Shown in pieces: positions 11,637 through 23,261 of a stretch of 64,000 nucleotides of DNA. Position 1 is the stretch's first letter, and each line of letters starts with the position of its first letter. Both the position numbers and the translations under genes were made by a program. The stretch covers positions 62,001 through 126,000 of the forward strand of contig NW_027478758.1 in assembly GCF_051014685.1 (NCBI RefSeq), read 5' to 3'. The notes under the pieces were generated by a model, which made no database searches, was not told the origin of the DNA, and was given only the letters and a program-made list of their open reading frames with translations. This DNA comes from Ptiloglossa arizonensis. Its lineage: Eukaryota > Arthropoda > Insecta > Hymenoptera > Colletidae.

Positions 11637-13583
11637 GGAAAAAATACACATACCGTTGTAATCGGGCGAGTTTCTACTTTCAGGTGCAATAGGAACTTTT
11701 GGGTTAGGTCAATCCGTTCGCGAGATATGGGAGTTTGAAGCCAAGAAAAGCTTGAGAAAGCAAAAAATTTTTCGCAATTCTGCTGCTCGAAACGCTTAAC
11801 CAGAATGGCCTAGGGAAAAAATACACATACCGTTGTAATCGGGCGAGTTTCTACTTTCAGATGCAATAGGAATTTTTGGGTTAGGTCAATCCGTTCGCGA
11901 GATATGGGAGTTTGAAGCCAAGAAATGGTAGAGGAGGCAAAAAATTTTTCACAATTCTGCTGCTCCAAACGCTTAACCAGAATGGCCTAGGGAAAAAATA
12001 CACAAACCGTTGTAATCGGGCGAGTTTCTACTTTCAGGTGCAATAGGAATTTTTGGGTTAGGTCAATCCGTTCGCGAGATATGAGACTTTGAAGCCAAGA
12101 AATGGTTGAGAAGGCAAAAAATTCTTCGCAATTCTGCTGCTCCAAACGCTTAACAAGAATGGCCTAGGGAAAAAATACACATACCGCTGTAATCGGGCGA
12201 GTTTCTACTTTCAGATGCAACAGGAATTTTTGGGTTAGGTCAATCCGTTCGCGAGATATGGGAGTTTGAAGCCAAGAAATGTTTGAGAAGGCAAAAAATT
12301 TTTCGCAATTCTGCTGCTCCAAACCCTTAACCAGAATTGCCTAGGGAAAAAATACACATACCGCTGTAATCGGGCGAGTTTCTACTTTCAGATGCAATAG
12401 GAATTTTTGGGTTAGGTCAATCCGTTCGCGAGATATGGGAGTTTGAAGCCAAGAAATGGTTGAGAAGGCAAAAAATTTTTCGCAATTCTGCTGCTCCAAA
12501 CGCTTAACCAGAATGGCCTAGGGAAAAAATACACATACCGTTGTAATCGGGCGAGTTTCTATTATCAGATGCAATAGGAATTTTTGGGTTAGGTCAATCC
12601 GTTCGCGAGATATGGGAGTTTGAAGCTAAGAAATGGTTAAGAAGGCAACAAATTTTTCGCACTTCTGCTGCTCCAAACGCTTGACCAGAATGGCCTAGGG
12701 AAAAAATACACATACCGTTGTAATCGGGCGAGTTTCTACTTTCAGATGCAACAGGAATTTTTGGGTTAGGTCAATCCGTTCGCGAGATATGGGAGTTTGA
12801 AGCCAAGAAATGGTTGAGAAGGCAAAAAATTTTTCGCAATTCTGCTGCTCCAAACCCTTAACCAGAATTGCCTAGGGAAAAAATACACATACCGCTGTAA
12901 TCGGGCGAGTTTCTACTTTCAGATGCAATAGGAATTTTTGGGTTAGGTCAATCCGTTCGCGAGATATGGGAGTTTGAAGCCAAGAAATGGTTGAGAAGGC
13001 AAAAAATTTTTCGCAATTCTGCTGCTCCAAACGCTTAACCAGACTGGCCTAGGGAAAAAATACACATACCGTTGTAATCGGGCGAGTTTCTATTATCAGA
13101 TGCAATAGGAATTTTTGGGTTAGGTCAATCCGTTCGCGAGATATGGGAGTTTGAAGCTAAGAAATGGTTAAGAAGGCAACAAATTTTTCGCACTTCTGCT
13201 GCTCCAAACGCTTGACCAGAATGGCCTAGGGAAAAAATACACATACCGTTGTAATCGGGCGTGTTTCTACTTTCAGACGCAACAGGAATTTTTGGGATAG
13301 GTCAATCCGTTCGCGAGATATGGGAGTTTGAAGCCAAGAAATGGTTGAGAAGGCAAAAAATTGTTCGCTATTCTGCTGCTTCAAACGCTTGACCAGAATG
13401 GCCTAGGGAAAAAATACACATACCGTTGTAATCGGGCGAGTTTCTTCTTTCAGATGCAACAGGAATTTTTGAGTTAGGTCAATCCGTTCGCGAGATATGG
13501 GAGTTTGAAGCTAAGAAATGGTAAAGAAGACAACAAATTGTTCGCACTACTGCTGCTCCAAACGCTTGACCAGAATGGCCTAG
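11637..13583. repeat. 11-monomer higher-order unit, copy 2 (1,947 bp)
   Basis: Direct copy of 9690-11636. A private change TTTTTGAGTTAGG is seen near 13,468. Its last part (from about 12,665) was duplicated again as part of the 14-monomer unit. Confidence 0.92.
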
Positions 13584-15141
13584 GGAAAAAATACACATAC
13601 CGTTGTAATCGGGCGAGTTTCTACTTTCAGATGCAATAGGAATTTTTGGGTTAGGTCAAGCCGTTCGCGAGATATGGGAGTTTGAAGCCAAGAAATGGTA
13701 GAGAAGGCAAAAAATTTTTCGCAATTCTGCTGCTCCAAACGCTTAACCAGAATGGCCTAGGGAAAAAATACACATACCGTTGTAATCGGGCGAGTTTCTA
13801 CTTTCAGATGCAATATGAATTTTTGGGTTAGGTCAATCCGTTCGCGAGATATGAGACTTTGAAGCCAAGAAATGGTTGAGAAGGCAAAAAATTTTTCGCA
13901 ATTCTGCTGCTCCAAACGCTTAACCAGAATGGCCTAGGGAAAAAATACACATACCGTTGTAATCGGGCGAGTTTCTACTTTCAGATGCAATAGGAAATTT
14001 TGGGTTGCGTCAATCCGTTCCGGAGATATGGGAGTTTGAAGCTAAGAAATGGTTGAGAAGACAACAAATTTTTCGCACTTCTGCTGCTCCAAACGCTTAA
14101 CCAGAATGGCCTAGGAAAAAAATACACATACCGTTGTATTCGGGCGAGTTTCTACTTTCAGGTGCAATAGGAATTTTTGGGTTAGGTCAATCCGTTCGCG
14201 AGATATGGGAGTTTGAAGCCAAGAAATGGTAGAGAAGGCAAAAAATTTTTCACAATTCTGCTGCTCCAAACGCTTAACCAGAATGGCCTAGGGAAAAAAT
14301 ACACATACCGTTGTAATCGGGCGAGTTTCTACTTTCAGATGCAATAGGAATTTTTGGGATAGGTCAATCCGTTCGCGAGATATGGGAGTTTGAAGCCAAG
14401 AAATGGTTGAGAAGACAAAAAATTTTTCGCAATTCTGCTGCTCCAAACGCTTAACCAGAATGGCCTAGGGAAAAAATACACATACCGTTGTAATCGGGCG
14501 AGTTTCTTCTTTCAGATGCAACAGGAATTTTTGGGTTAGGTCAATCCGTTCGCGAGATATGGGATTTTGAAGCTAAGAAATGGTAAAGAAGACAACAAAT
14601 TGTTCGCACTACTGCTGCTCCAAACGCTTAACTAGAATGGCCTAGGGAAAAAATACACATACCGTTGTAATCGGGCGTGTTTCTACTTTCAGACGCAACA
14701 GGAACTTTTGGGTTAGGTCAATCCGTTCGCGTGATATGGGAGTTTGAAGCCAAGAAATGGTTGAGAAGGCAACAAATTTTTCGCAATTCTGCTGCTCCAA
14801 ACGCTTAACCAGAATGGCCTAGGGAAGAAATACACATACCGTTGTAATCGGCGAGTTTCTACTTTCAGGTGCAACAGGAATTTTTGGGTTAGGTCAATCC
14901 GTTCGCGATATATGGGAGTTTGAAGCCAAGAAATGGTTGAGAAGGCAAAAAATTTTTCGCAATTCTGCTGCTCCAAACGCTTAACCAGAATTGCCTAGGG
15001 AAAAAATACACATACCGTTGTAATCGGGAGAGTTTCTACTTTCAGATGCAATAGGAATTTTTGGGTTACGTCAATCCGTTCGCGAGATTTGGGAGTTTGA
15101 AGCTAAGAAATGGTTGAGAAGGCAAAAAATTTTTCGCAATT
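12665..15141. repeat. 14-monomer higher-order unit, copy 1 (2,477 bp)
   Basis: The first 2,184 bases recur at 15142-17325 at an offset of 2,477. Markers are GGTCAAGCCG (13,661 and 16,138), TTGCGTCAATCCGTTCCGG (about 14,005 and 16,482) and GAAGAAATACAC near 14,824 and 17,301. The offset is one base short of 14 x 177 because copy 1 has GTAATCGGCGAG at about 14,845, with one G lost. It overlaps the end of the second 11-monomer unit. Confidence 0.9.
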
Positions 15142-17325
15142 CTGCTGCTCCAAACGCTTGACCAGAATGGCCTAGGGAAAAAATACACATACCGTTGTAA
15201 TCGGGCGAGTTTCTACTTTCAGATGCAACAGGAATTTTTGGGTTAGGTCAATCCGTTCGCGAGATATGGGAGTTTGAAGCCAAGAAATGGTTGAGAAGGC
15301 AAAAAATTTTTCGCAATTCTGCTGCTCCAAACCCTTAACCAGAATTGCCTAGGGAAAAAATACACATACCGCTGTAATCGGGCGAGTTTCTACTTTCAGA
15401 TGCAATAGGAATTTTTGGGTTAGGTCAATCCGTTCGCGAGATATGGGAGTTTGAAGCCAAGAAATGGTTGAGAAGGCAAAAAATTTTTCGCAATTCTGCT
15501 GCTCCAAACGCTTAACCAGACTGGCCTAGGGAAAAAATACACATACCGTTGTAATCGGGCGAGTTTCTATTATCAGATGCAATAGGAATTTTTGGGTTAG
15601 GTCAATCCGTTCGCGAGATATGGGAGTTTGAAGCTAAGAAATGGTTAAGAAGGCAACAAATTTTTCGCACTTCTGCTGCTCCAAACGCTTGACCAGAATG
15701 GCCTAGGGAAAAAATACACATACCGTTGTAATCGGGCGTGTTTCTACTTTCAGACGCAACAGGAATTTTTGGGATAGGTCAATCCGTTCGCGAGATATGG
15801 GAGTTTGAAGCCAAGAAATGGTTGAGAAGGCAAAAAATTGTTCGCTATTCTGCTGCTTCAAACGCTTGACCAGAATGGCCTAGGGAAAAAATACACATAC
15901 CGTTGTAATCGGGCGAGTTTCTTCTTTCAGATGCAACAGGAATTTTTGGGTTAGGTCAATCCGTTCGCGAGATATGGGAGTTTGAAGCTAAGAAATGGTA
16001 AAGAAGACAACAAATTGTTCGCACTACTGCTGCTCCAAACGCTTGACCAGAATGGCCTAGGGAAAAAATACACATACCGTTGTAATCGGGCGAGTTTCTA
16101 CTTTCAGATGCAATAGGAATTTTTGGGTTAGGTCAAGCCGTTCGCGAGATATGGGAGTTTGAAGCCAAGAAATGGTAGAGAAGGCAAAAAATTTTTCGCA
16201 ATTCTGCTGCTCCAAACGCTTAACCAGAATGGCCTAGGGAAAAAATACACATACCGTTGTAATCGGGCGAGTTTCTACTTTCAGATGCAATATGAATTTT
16301 TGGGTTAGGTCAATCCGTTCGCGAGATATGAGACTTTGAAGCCAAGAAATGGTTGAGAAGGCAAAAAATTTTTCGCAATTCTGCTGCTCCAAACGCTTAA
16401 CCAGAATGGCCTAGGGAAAAAATACACATACCGTTGTAATCGGGCGAGTTTCTACTTTCAGATGCAATAGGAAATTTTGGGTTGCGTCAATCCGTTCCGG
16501 AGATATGGGAGTTTGAAGCTAAGAAATGGTTGAGAAGACAACAAATTTTTCGCACTTCTGCTGCTCCAAACGCTTAACCAGAATGGCCTAGGAAAAAAAT
16601 ACACATACCGTTGTATTCGGGCGAGTTTCTACTTTCAGGTGCAATAGGAATTTTTGGGTTAGGTCAATCCGTTCGCGAGATATGGGAGTTTGAAGCCAAG
16701 AAATGGTAGAGAAGGCAAAAAATTTTTCACAATTCTGCTGCTCCAAACGCTTAACCAGAATGGCCTAGGGAAAAAATACACATACCGTTGTAATCGGGCG
16801 AGTTTCTACTTTCAGATGCAATAGGAATTTTTGGGATAGGTCAATCCGTTCGCGAGATATGGGAGTTTGAAGCCAAGAAATGGTTGAGAAGACAAAAAAT
16901 TTTTCGCAATTCTGCTGCTCCAAACGCTTAACCAGAATGGCCTAGGGAAAAAATACACATACCGTTGTAATCGGGCGAGTTTCTTCTTTCAGATGCAACA
17001 GGAATTTTTGGGTTAGGTCAATCCGTTCGCGAGATATGGGATTTTGAAGCTAAGAAATGGTAAAGAAGACAACAAATTGTTCGCACTACTGCTGCTCCAA
17101 ACGCTTAACTAGAATGGCCTAGGGAAAAAATACACATACCGTTGTAATCGGGCGTGTTTCTACTTTCAGACGCAACAGGAACTTTTGGGTTAGGTCAATC
17201 CGTTCGCGTGATATGGGAGTTTGAAGCCAAGAAATGGTTGAGAAGGCAACAAATTTTTCGCAATTCTGCTGCTCCAAACGCTTAACCAGAATGGCCTAGG
17301 GAAGAAATACACATACCGTTGTAAT
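15142..17325. repeat. 14-monomer higher-order unit, copy 2
   Basis: Copy of 12665-14848. It includes the junction at the right end of the 11-monomer unit (13,583/13,584), now also present near 16,060. This orders the events: the 11-monomer duplication came first. Confidence 0.9.
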
Positions 17326-20300
17326 CGGGCGAGTTTCTACTTTCAGATGCAACAGTAATTTTTGGGTTAGTTCAATCCGTTCGCGAGATAACGGAGTTTG
17401 AAGCTAAGAAATGGTTAAGAAGACAACAAATTTTTCGCTATTCTGCTGCTCCAAACTCTTAACCAGAATGGGCTAGGGAAAAAATACACATACCGTTGTA
17501 ATCGGGCGAATTTCTACTTTCACAGGCAACAGGAATTTTTGGGTTAGGTCTATCCGTTCGCGAGATATGGGAGTTTGAAGCCAAGAAATGGTTGAGAAGG
17601 CAAAAAATTTTTCGCAATTCTGCTGCCCCAAACGCTTAACCAGAATGGCCTAGGGAAAAAATACACATACCGTTGTAATCGGGCGAGTTTCTATTATCAG
17701 ATGCAATAGGAATTTTTGGGTTAGGTCAATCCGTTCGCGAGATATGGGAGTTTGAAGCTAAGAAATGGTTAAGAAGACAACAAATTTTTCGCACTTCTGC
17801 TGCTCCAAACGATTGACCAGAATGGCCTAGGGAAAAAATACAGATACCGTTGTAATCGGGCGTGTTTCTACTTTCAGACGCAACAGGAATTTTTGGGTTA
17901 GGTCAATCCGTTCGCGAGATATGGGAGTTTGAAGCCAAGAAATGGTTGAGAAGGCAAAACATTGTTCGCTATTCTGCTGCTTCAAACGCTTGACCAGAAT
18001 GGCCTAGGGAAAAAATACACATACCGTTGTAATCGGGCGAGTTTCTTCTTTCAGATGCAACAGGAATTTTTGGGTTAGGTCAATCCGTTCGCGAGATATG
18101 GGAGTTTGAAGCTAAGAAATGGTAAAGAAGACAACAAATTGTTCGCACTACTGCTGCTCCAAACGCTTAACCAGAATGGCCAAGGGAAAAAATACACATA
18201 CCGTTGTAATCGGCGAGTTTCTACTTTCAGGTGCAACAGGAATTTTTGGGTTAGGTCAATCCGTTGGCGAGATATGGGAGTTTGAAGCCAAGAAATGGTT
18301 GAGAAGGCAAAAAATTTTTCGCAATTCTGCTGCCCCTAACGCTTAACCAGAATGGCCTAGGGAAAAAATACACATACCGCTGTAATCGGGCGTGTTTCTA
18401 CTTTCAGACGCAACAGGAATTTTTGGGTTGGGTCAATCCGTTCGCGAGATATGGGAGTTTGAAACCAAGAAATGGTTGAGAAGGCAAAAAATTGTTCGCT
18501 ATTCTGCTGCTTCAAACGCTTGACCAGAATGGCCTAGGGAAAAAATACACATACCGCTGTAATCGGGCGAGTATCTACTTTCAGATGCAATAGGAATTTT
18601 TGGGTTAGGTCAATCCGTTCGCGAGGTATGGGAGTTTGAAACCAAGAAATGGTTGAGAAGGTAAAACATTTTTTGCAATTCTGCTGCTCCAAACGCTTAA
18701 CCAGAATGCCCTAGGGAAAAAATACGCATATCGTTGTAATCGGGCGAGTTTCTACTTTCAGATGCAATAGGAATTTTTGGGTTACGTCAATCCGTTCGCG
18801 AGATTTGGGAGTTTGAAGCTAAGAAATGGTTGAGAAGGCAAAAAATTTTTCGCAATTCTGCTGCTCCAAACGCTTAACCAGAATGGCCTAGGGAAAAAAT
18901 ACACATACCGTTGTAATCGGGCGAGTTTCTACTTTCAGATGCAATAGAAATTTTTGGGTTAGGTCCACCCGTTCGCGAGATATGGGAGTTTGAAGCCAAG
19001 AAATGGTTGAGAAGGCAAAAAATTTTTCGCAATTCTGCTGCTCCAAACGCTTAACCAGAATGGCCTAGGGAAAAAAAAACACATACCGTTGTAATCGGGC
19101 GAGTTTCTACTTTCAGATGCAACAGTAATTTTTGGGTTAGTTCAATCCGTTCGCGAGATAACGGAGTTTGAAGCTAAGAAATGGTTAAGAAGACAACAAA
19201 TTTTTCGCTATTCTGCTGCTCCAAACTCTTAACCAGAATGGGCTAGGGAAAAAATACACATACCGTTGTAATCGGGCGAATTTCTACTTTCACACGCAAC
19301 AGGAATTTTTGGGTTATGTCTATCCGTTCGCGAGATATGGGAGTTTGAAGCCAAGAAATGGTTGAGAAGACAAAAAATTTTTCGCAATTCTGCTGCTCCA
19401 AACGCTTAACCAGAATGGCCTATGGAAAAAATACACATACCGCTGTAATCGGGCGAGTTTCTACTTTCACACGCAACAGGAATTTTTGGGTTAGGTCTAT
19501 CCGTTCGCGAGATATGGGAGTTTGAAGCCAAGAAATGGTTGAGAAGGCATACAATTTTTGGTAATTCTGCTGATCCAAACGCTTAACCAGAATGCCCTAG
19601 GGAAAAAATATACATACCGCTGTAGTCGGGCGAGTTTATACTTTCAGATGCAATAGGAATTTTTGGGTTAGGTCCATCCGTCCGCTAGATATGGCAGTTT
19701 GAAGCCAAGAAATGGTTGAGAAGGCAAAAAATTTTTCGCAATTCTGCTGCTCCAAACGCTTAACCAGAATGGCCTAGGGGAAAAATACACAAACCGTTGT
19801 AATCGGGCGAGTTTCTACTTTCAGGTGCAATAGGAATTTTTGGGTTAGGTCAATCCGTTCGCGAGATATGAGACTTTGAAGCCAAGAAATGGTTGAGAAG
19901 GCAAAAAATTCTTCGCAATTCTGCTGCTCCAAACGCTTAACAAGAATGGCCTAGGGAAAAAATACACATACCGCTGTAATCGGGCGAGTTTCTACTTTCA
20001 GATGCAACAGGAATTTTTGGGTTAGGTCAATCCGTTCGCGAGATATGGGAGTTTGAAGCCAAGAAATGGTTGAGAAGGCAAAAAATTTTTCGCAATTCTG
20101 CTGCTCCAAACCCTTAACCAGAATTGCCTAGGGAAAAAATACACATACCGCTGTAATCGGGCGAGTTTCTACTTTCAGATGCAATAGGAATTTTTGGGTT
20201 AGGTCAATCCGTTCGCGAGATATGGGAGTTTGAAGCCAAGAAATGGTTGAGAAGGCAAAAAATTTTTCGCAATTCTGCTGCTCCAAACGCTTAACCAGAA

Positions 20301-21203
20301 TGGCCTAGGGAAAAAATACACATACCGTTGTAATCGGGCGAGTTTCTATTATCAGATGCAATAGGAATTTTTGGGTTAGGTCAATCCGTTCGCGAGATAT
20401 GGGAGTTTGAAGCTAAGAAATGGTTAAGAAGGCAACAAATTTTTCGCACTTCTGCTGCTCCAAACGCTTGACCAGAATGGCCTAGGGAAAAAATACACAT
20501 ACCGCTGTAATCGGGCGTGTTTCTACTTTCAGACGAAACAGGAATCTTTGGGTTAGGTCAATCCGTTCGCGAGATATGGGAGTTTGAAGCCAAGAAATGG
20601 TTGAGAAGGCAAAAAATTGTTCGCTATTCTGCTGCTTCAAACGCTTGACCAGAATGGCCTAGGGAAAAAATACACATACCGCTGTAATCGGGCGAGTATC
20701 TACTTTCAGATGCAATAGGAATTTTTGGGTTAGGTCAATCCGTTCGCGAGATATGGGAGTTTGAAGCCAAGAAATGGTTGAGAAGGTAAAACATTTTTTG
20801 CAATTCTGCTGCTCCAAACGCTTAACCAGAATGCCCTAGGGAAAAAATACGCATATCGTTTTAATCGGGCGAGTTTCTACTTTCAGATGCAATAGGAATT
20901 TTTGGGTTACGTCAATCCGTTCGCGAGATTTGGGAGTTTGAAGCTAAGAAATGGTTGAGAAGGCAAAAAATTTTTCGCAATTCTGCTGCTCCAAACGCTT
21001 AACCAGAATGGCCTAGGGAAAAAATACACATACCGTTGTAATCGGGCGAGTTTCTACTTTCAGATGCAATAGAAATTTTTGGGTTAGGTCCACCCGTTCG
21101 CGAGATATGGGAGTTTGAAGCCAAGAAATGGTTGAGAAGGCAAAAAATTTTTCGCAATTCTGCTGCTCCAAACGCTTAACCAGAATGGCCTAGGGAAAAA
21201 AAA
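17310..21203. repeat. 22-monomer higher-order unit (3,894 bp)
   Basis: The first about 2,058 bases recur at 21204-23261 at an offset of 3,894 (22 x 177). Shared markers are ATAACGGAG (17,387 and 21,281), ACAGATACCG (17,840 and 21,734), CCGTTGGCGAG (18,261 and 22,155), GAGTATCTAC (18,569 and 22,463) and a nine-A run (19,071 and 22,971). Parts also recur internally at 12 monomers (18.4-19.3 kb against 20.5-21.4 kb), so this is a nested unit. Confidence 0.88.
19790..20503. repeat. 4-monomer segment copied from the 10-12 kb unit
   Basis: This stretch matches 10,055-10,769 (and its tandem copy from about 12,002) at an offset of 55 monomers less one base. It carries the same series of rare variants in order: CACAAACCG, ATATGAGACTTTG, AAAATTCTTCGC, CTTAACAAGAATGG and CCAAACCCTTAACC. 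Flanking monomers differ. A related piece is at about 24,730-25,130. Confidence 0.85.
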
Positions 21204-23261
21204 CACATACCGTTGTAATCGGGCGAGTTTCTACTTTCAGATGCAACAGTAATTTTTGGGTTAGATCAATCCGTTCGCGAGATAACGGAGTTTGAAGCTA
21301 AGAAATGGTTAAGAAGACAACAAATTTTTCGCTATTCTGCTGCTCCAAACTCTTAACCAGAATGGGCTAGGGAAAAAATACACATACCGTTGTAATCGGG
21401 CGAATTTCTACTTTCACAGACAACAGGAATTTTTGGGTTAGGTCTATCCGTTCGCGAGATATGGGAGTTTGAAGCCAAGAAATGGTTGAGAAGGCAAAAA
21501 ATTTTTCGCAATTCTGCTGCCCCAAACGCTTAACCAGAATGGCCTAGGGAAAAAATACACATACCGTTGTAATCGGGCGAGTTTCTATTATCAGATGCAA
21601 TAGGAATTTTTGGGTTAGGTCAATCCGTTCGCGAGATATGGGAGTTTGAAGCTAAGAAATGGTTAAGAAGACAACAAATTTTTCGCACTTCTGCTGCTCC
21701 AAACGATTGACCAGAATGGCCTAGGGAAAAAATACAGATACCGTTGTAATCGGGCGTGTTTCTACTTTCAGACGCAACAGGAATTTTTGGGTTAGGTCAA
21801 TCCGTTCGCGAGATATGGGAGTTTGAAGCCAAGAAATGGTTGAGAAGGCAAAACATTGTTCGCTATTCTGCTGCTTCAAACGCTTGACCAGAATGGCCTA
21901 GGGAAAAAATACACATACCGTTGTAATCGGGCGAGTTTCTTCTTTCAGATGCAACAGGAATTTTTGGGTTAGGTCAATCCGTTCGCGAGATATGGGAGTT
22001 TGAAGCTAAGAAATGGTAAAGAAGACAACAAATTGTTCGCACTACTGCTGCTCCAAACGCTTAACCAGAATGGCCTAGGGAAAAAATACACATACCGTTG
22101 TAATCGGCGAGTTTCTACTTTCAGGTGCAACAGGAATTTTTGGGTTAGGTCAATCCGTTGGCGAGATATGGGAGTTTGAAGCCAAGAAATGGTTGAGAAG
22201 GCAAAAAATTTTTCGCAATTCTGCTGCCCCTAACGCTTAACCAGAATGGCCTAGGGAAAAAATACACATACCGCTGTAATCGGGCGTGTTTCTACTTTCA
22301 GATGCAACAGGAATTTTTGGGTTGGGTCAATCCGTTCGCGAGATATGGGAGTTTGAAACCAAGAAATGGTTGAGAAGGCAAAAAATTGTTCGCTATTCTG
22401 CTGCTTCAAACGCTTGACCAGAATGGCCTAGGGAAAAAATACACATACCGCTGTAATCGGGCGAGTATCTACTTTCAGATGCAATAGAAATTTTTGGGTT
22501 AGGTCAATCCGTTCGCGAGGTATGGGAGTTTGAAACCAAGAAATGGTTGAGAAGGTAAAACATTTTTTGCAATTCTGCTGCTCCAAACGCTTAACCAGAA
22601 TGCCCAAGGGAAAAAATACGCATATCGTTGTAATGGGGCGAGTTTCTACTTTCAGATGCAATAGGAATTTTTGGGTTACGTCAATCCGTTCGCGAGATTT
22701 GGGAGTTTGAAGCTAAGAAATGGTTGAGAAGGCAAAAAATTTTTCGCAATTCTGCTGCTCCAAACGCTTAACCAGAATGGCCTAGGGAAAAAATACACAT
22801 ACCGTTGTAATCGGGCGAGTTTCTACTTTCAGATGCAATAGAAATTTTTGGGTTAGGTCCACCCGTTCGCGAGATATGGGAGTTTGAAGCCAAGAAATGG
22901 TTGAGAAGGCAAAAAATTTTTCGCAATTCTGCTGCTCCAAACGCTTAACCAGAATGGCCTAGGGAAAAAAAAACACATACCGTTGTAATCGGGCGAGTTT
23001 CTACTTTCAGATGCAACAGTAATTTTTGGGTTAGTTCAATCCGTTCGCGAGATAACGGAGTTTGAAGCTAAGAAATGGTTAAGAAGACAACAAATTTTTC
23101 GCTATTCTGCTGCTCCAAACTCTTAACCAGAATGGGCTAGGGAAAAAATACACATACCGTTGTAATCGGGCGAATTTCTACTTTCACACGCAACAGGAAT
23201 TTTTGGGTTATGTCTATCCGTTCGCGAGATATGGGAGTTTGAAGCCAAGAAATGGTTGAGA
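21204..23261. repeat. Partial copy of the 22-monomer unit
   Basis: Copy of 17310-19367. Differences include GGTTAGATCAATCC near 21,261 (TTAGTTC in the first copy) and CAGACAACAGG near 21,417 (CAGGCAACAGG). It diverges after about 23,262. Confidence 0.88.
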
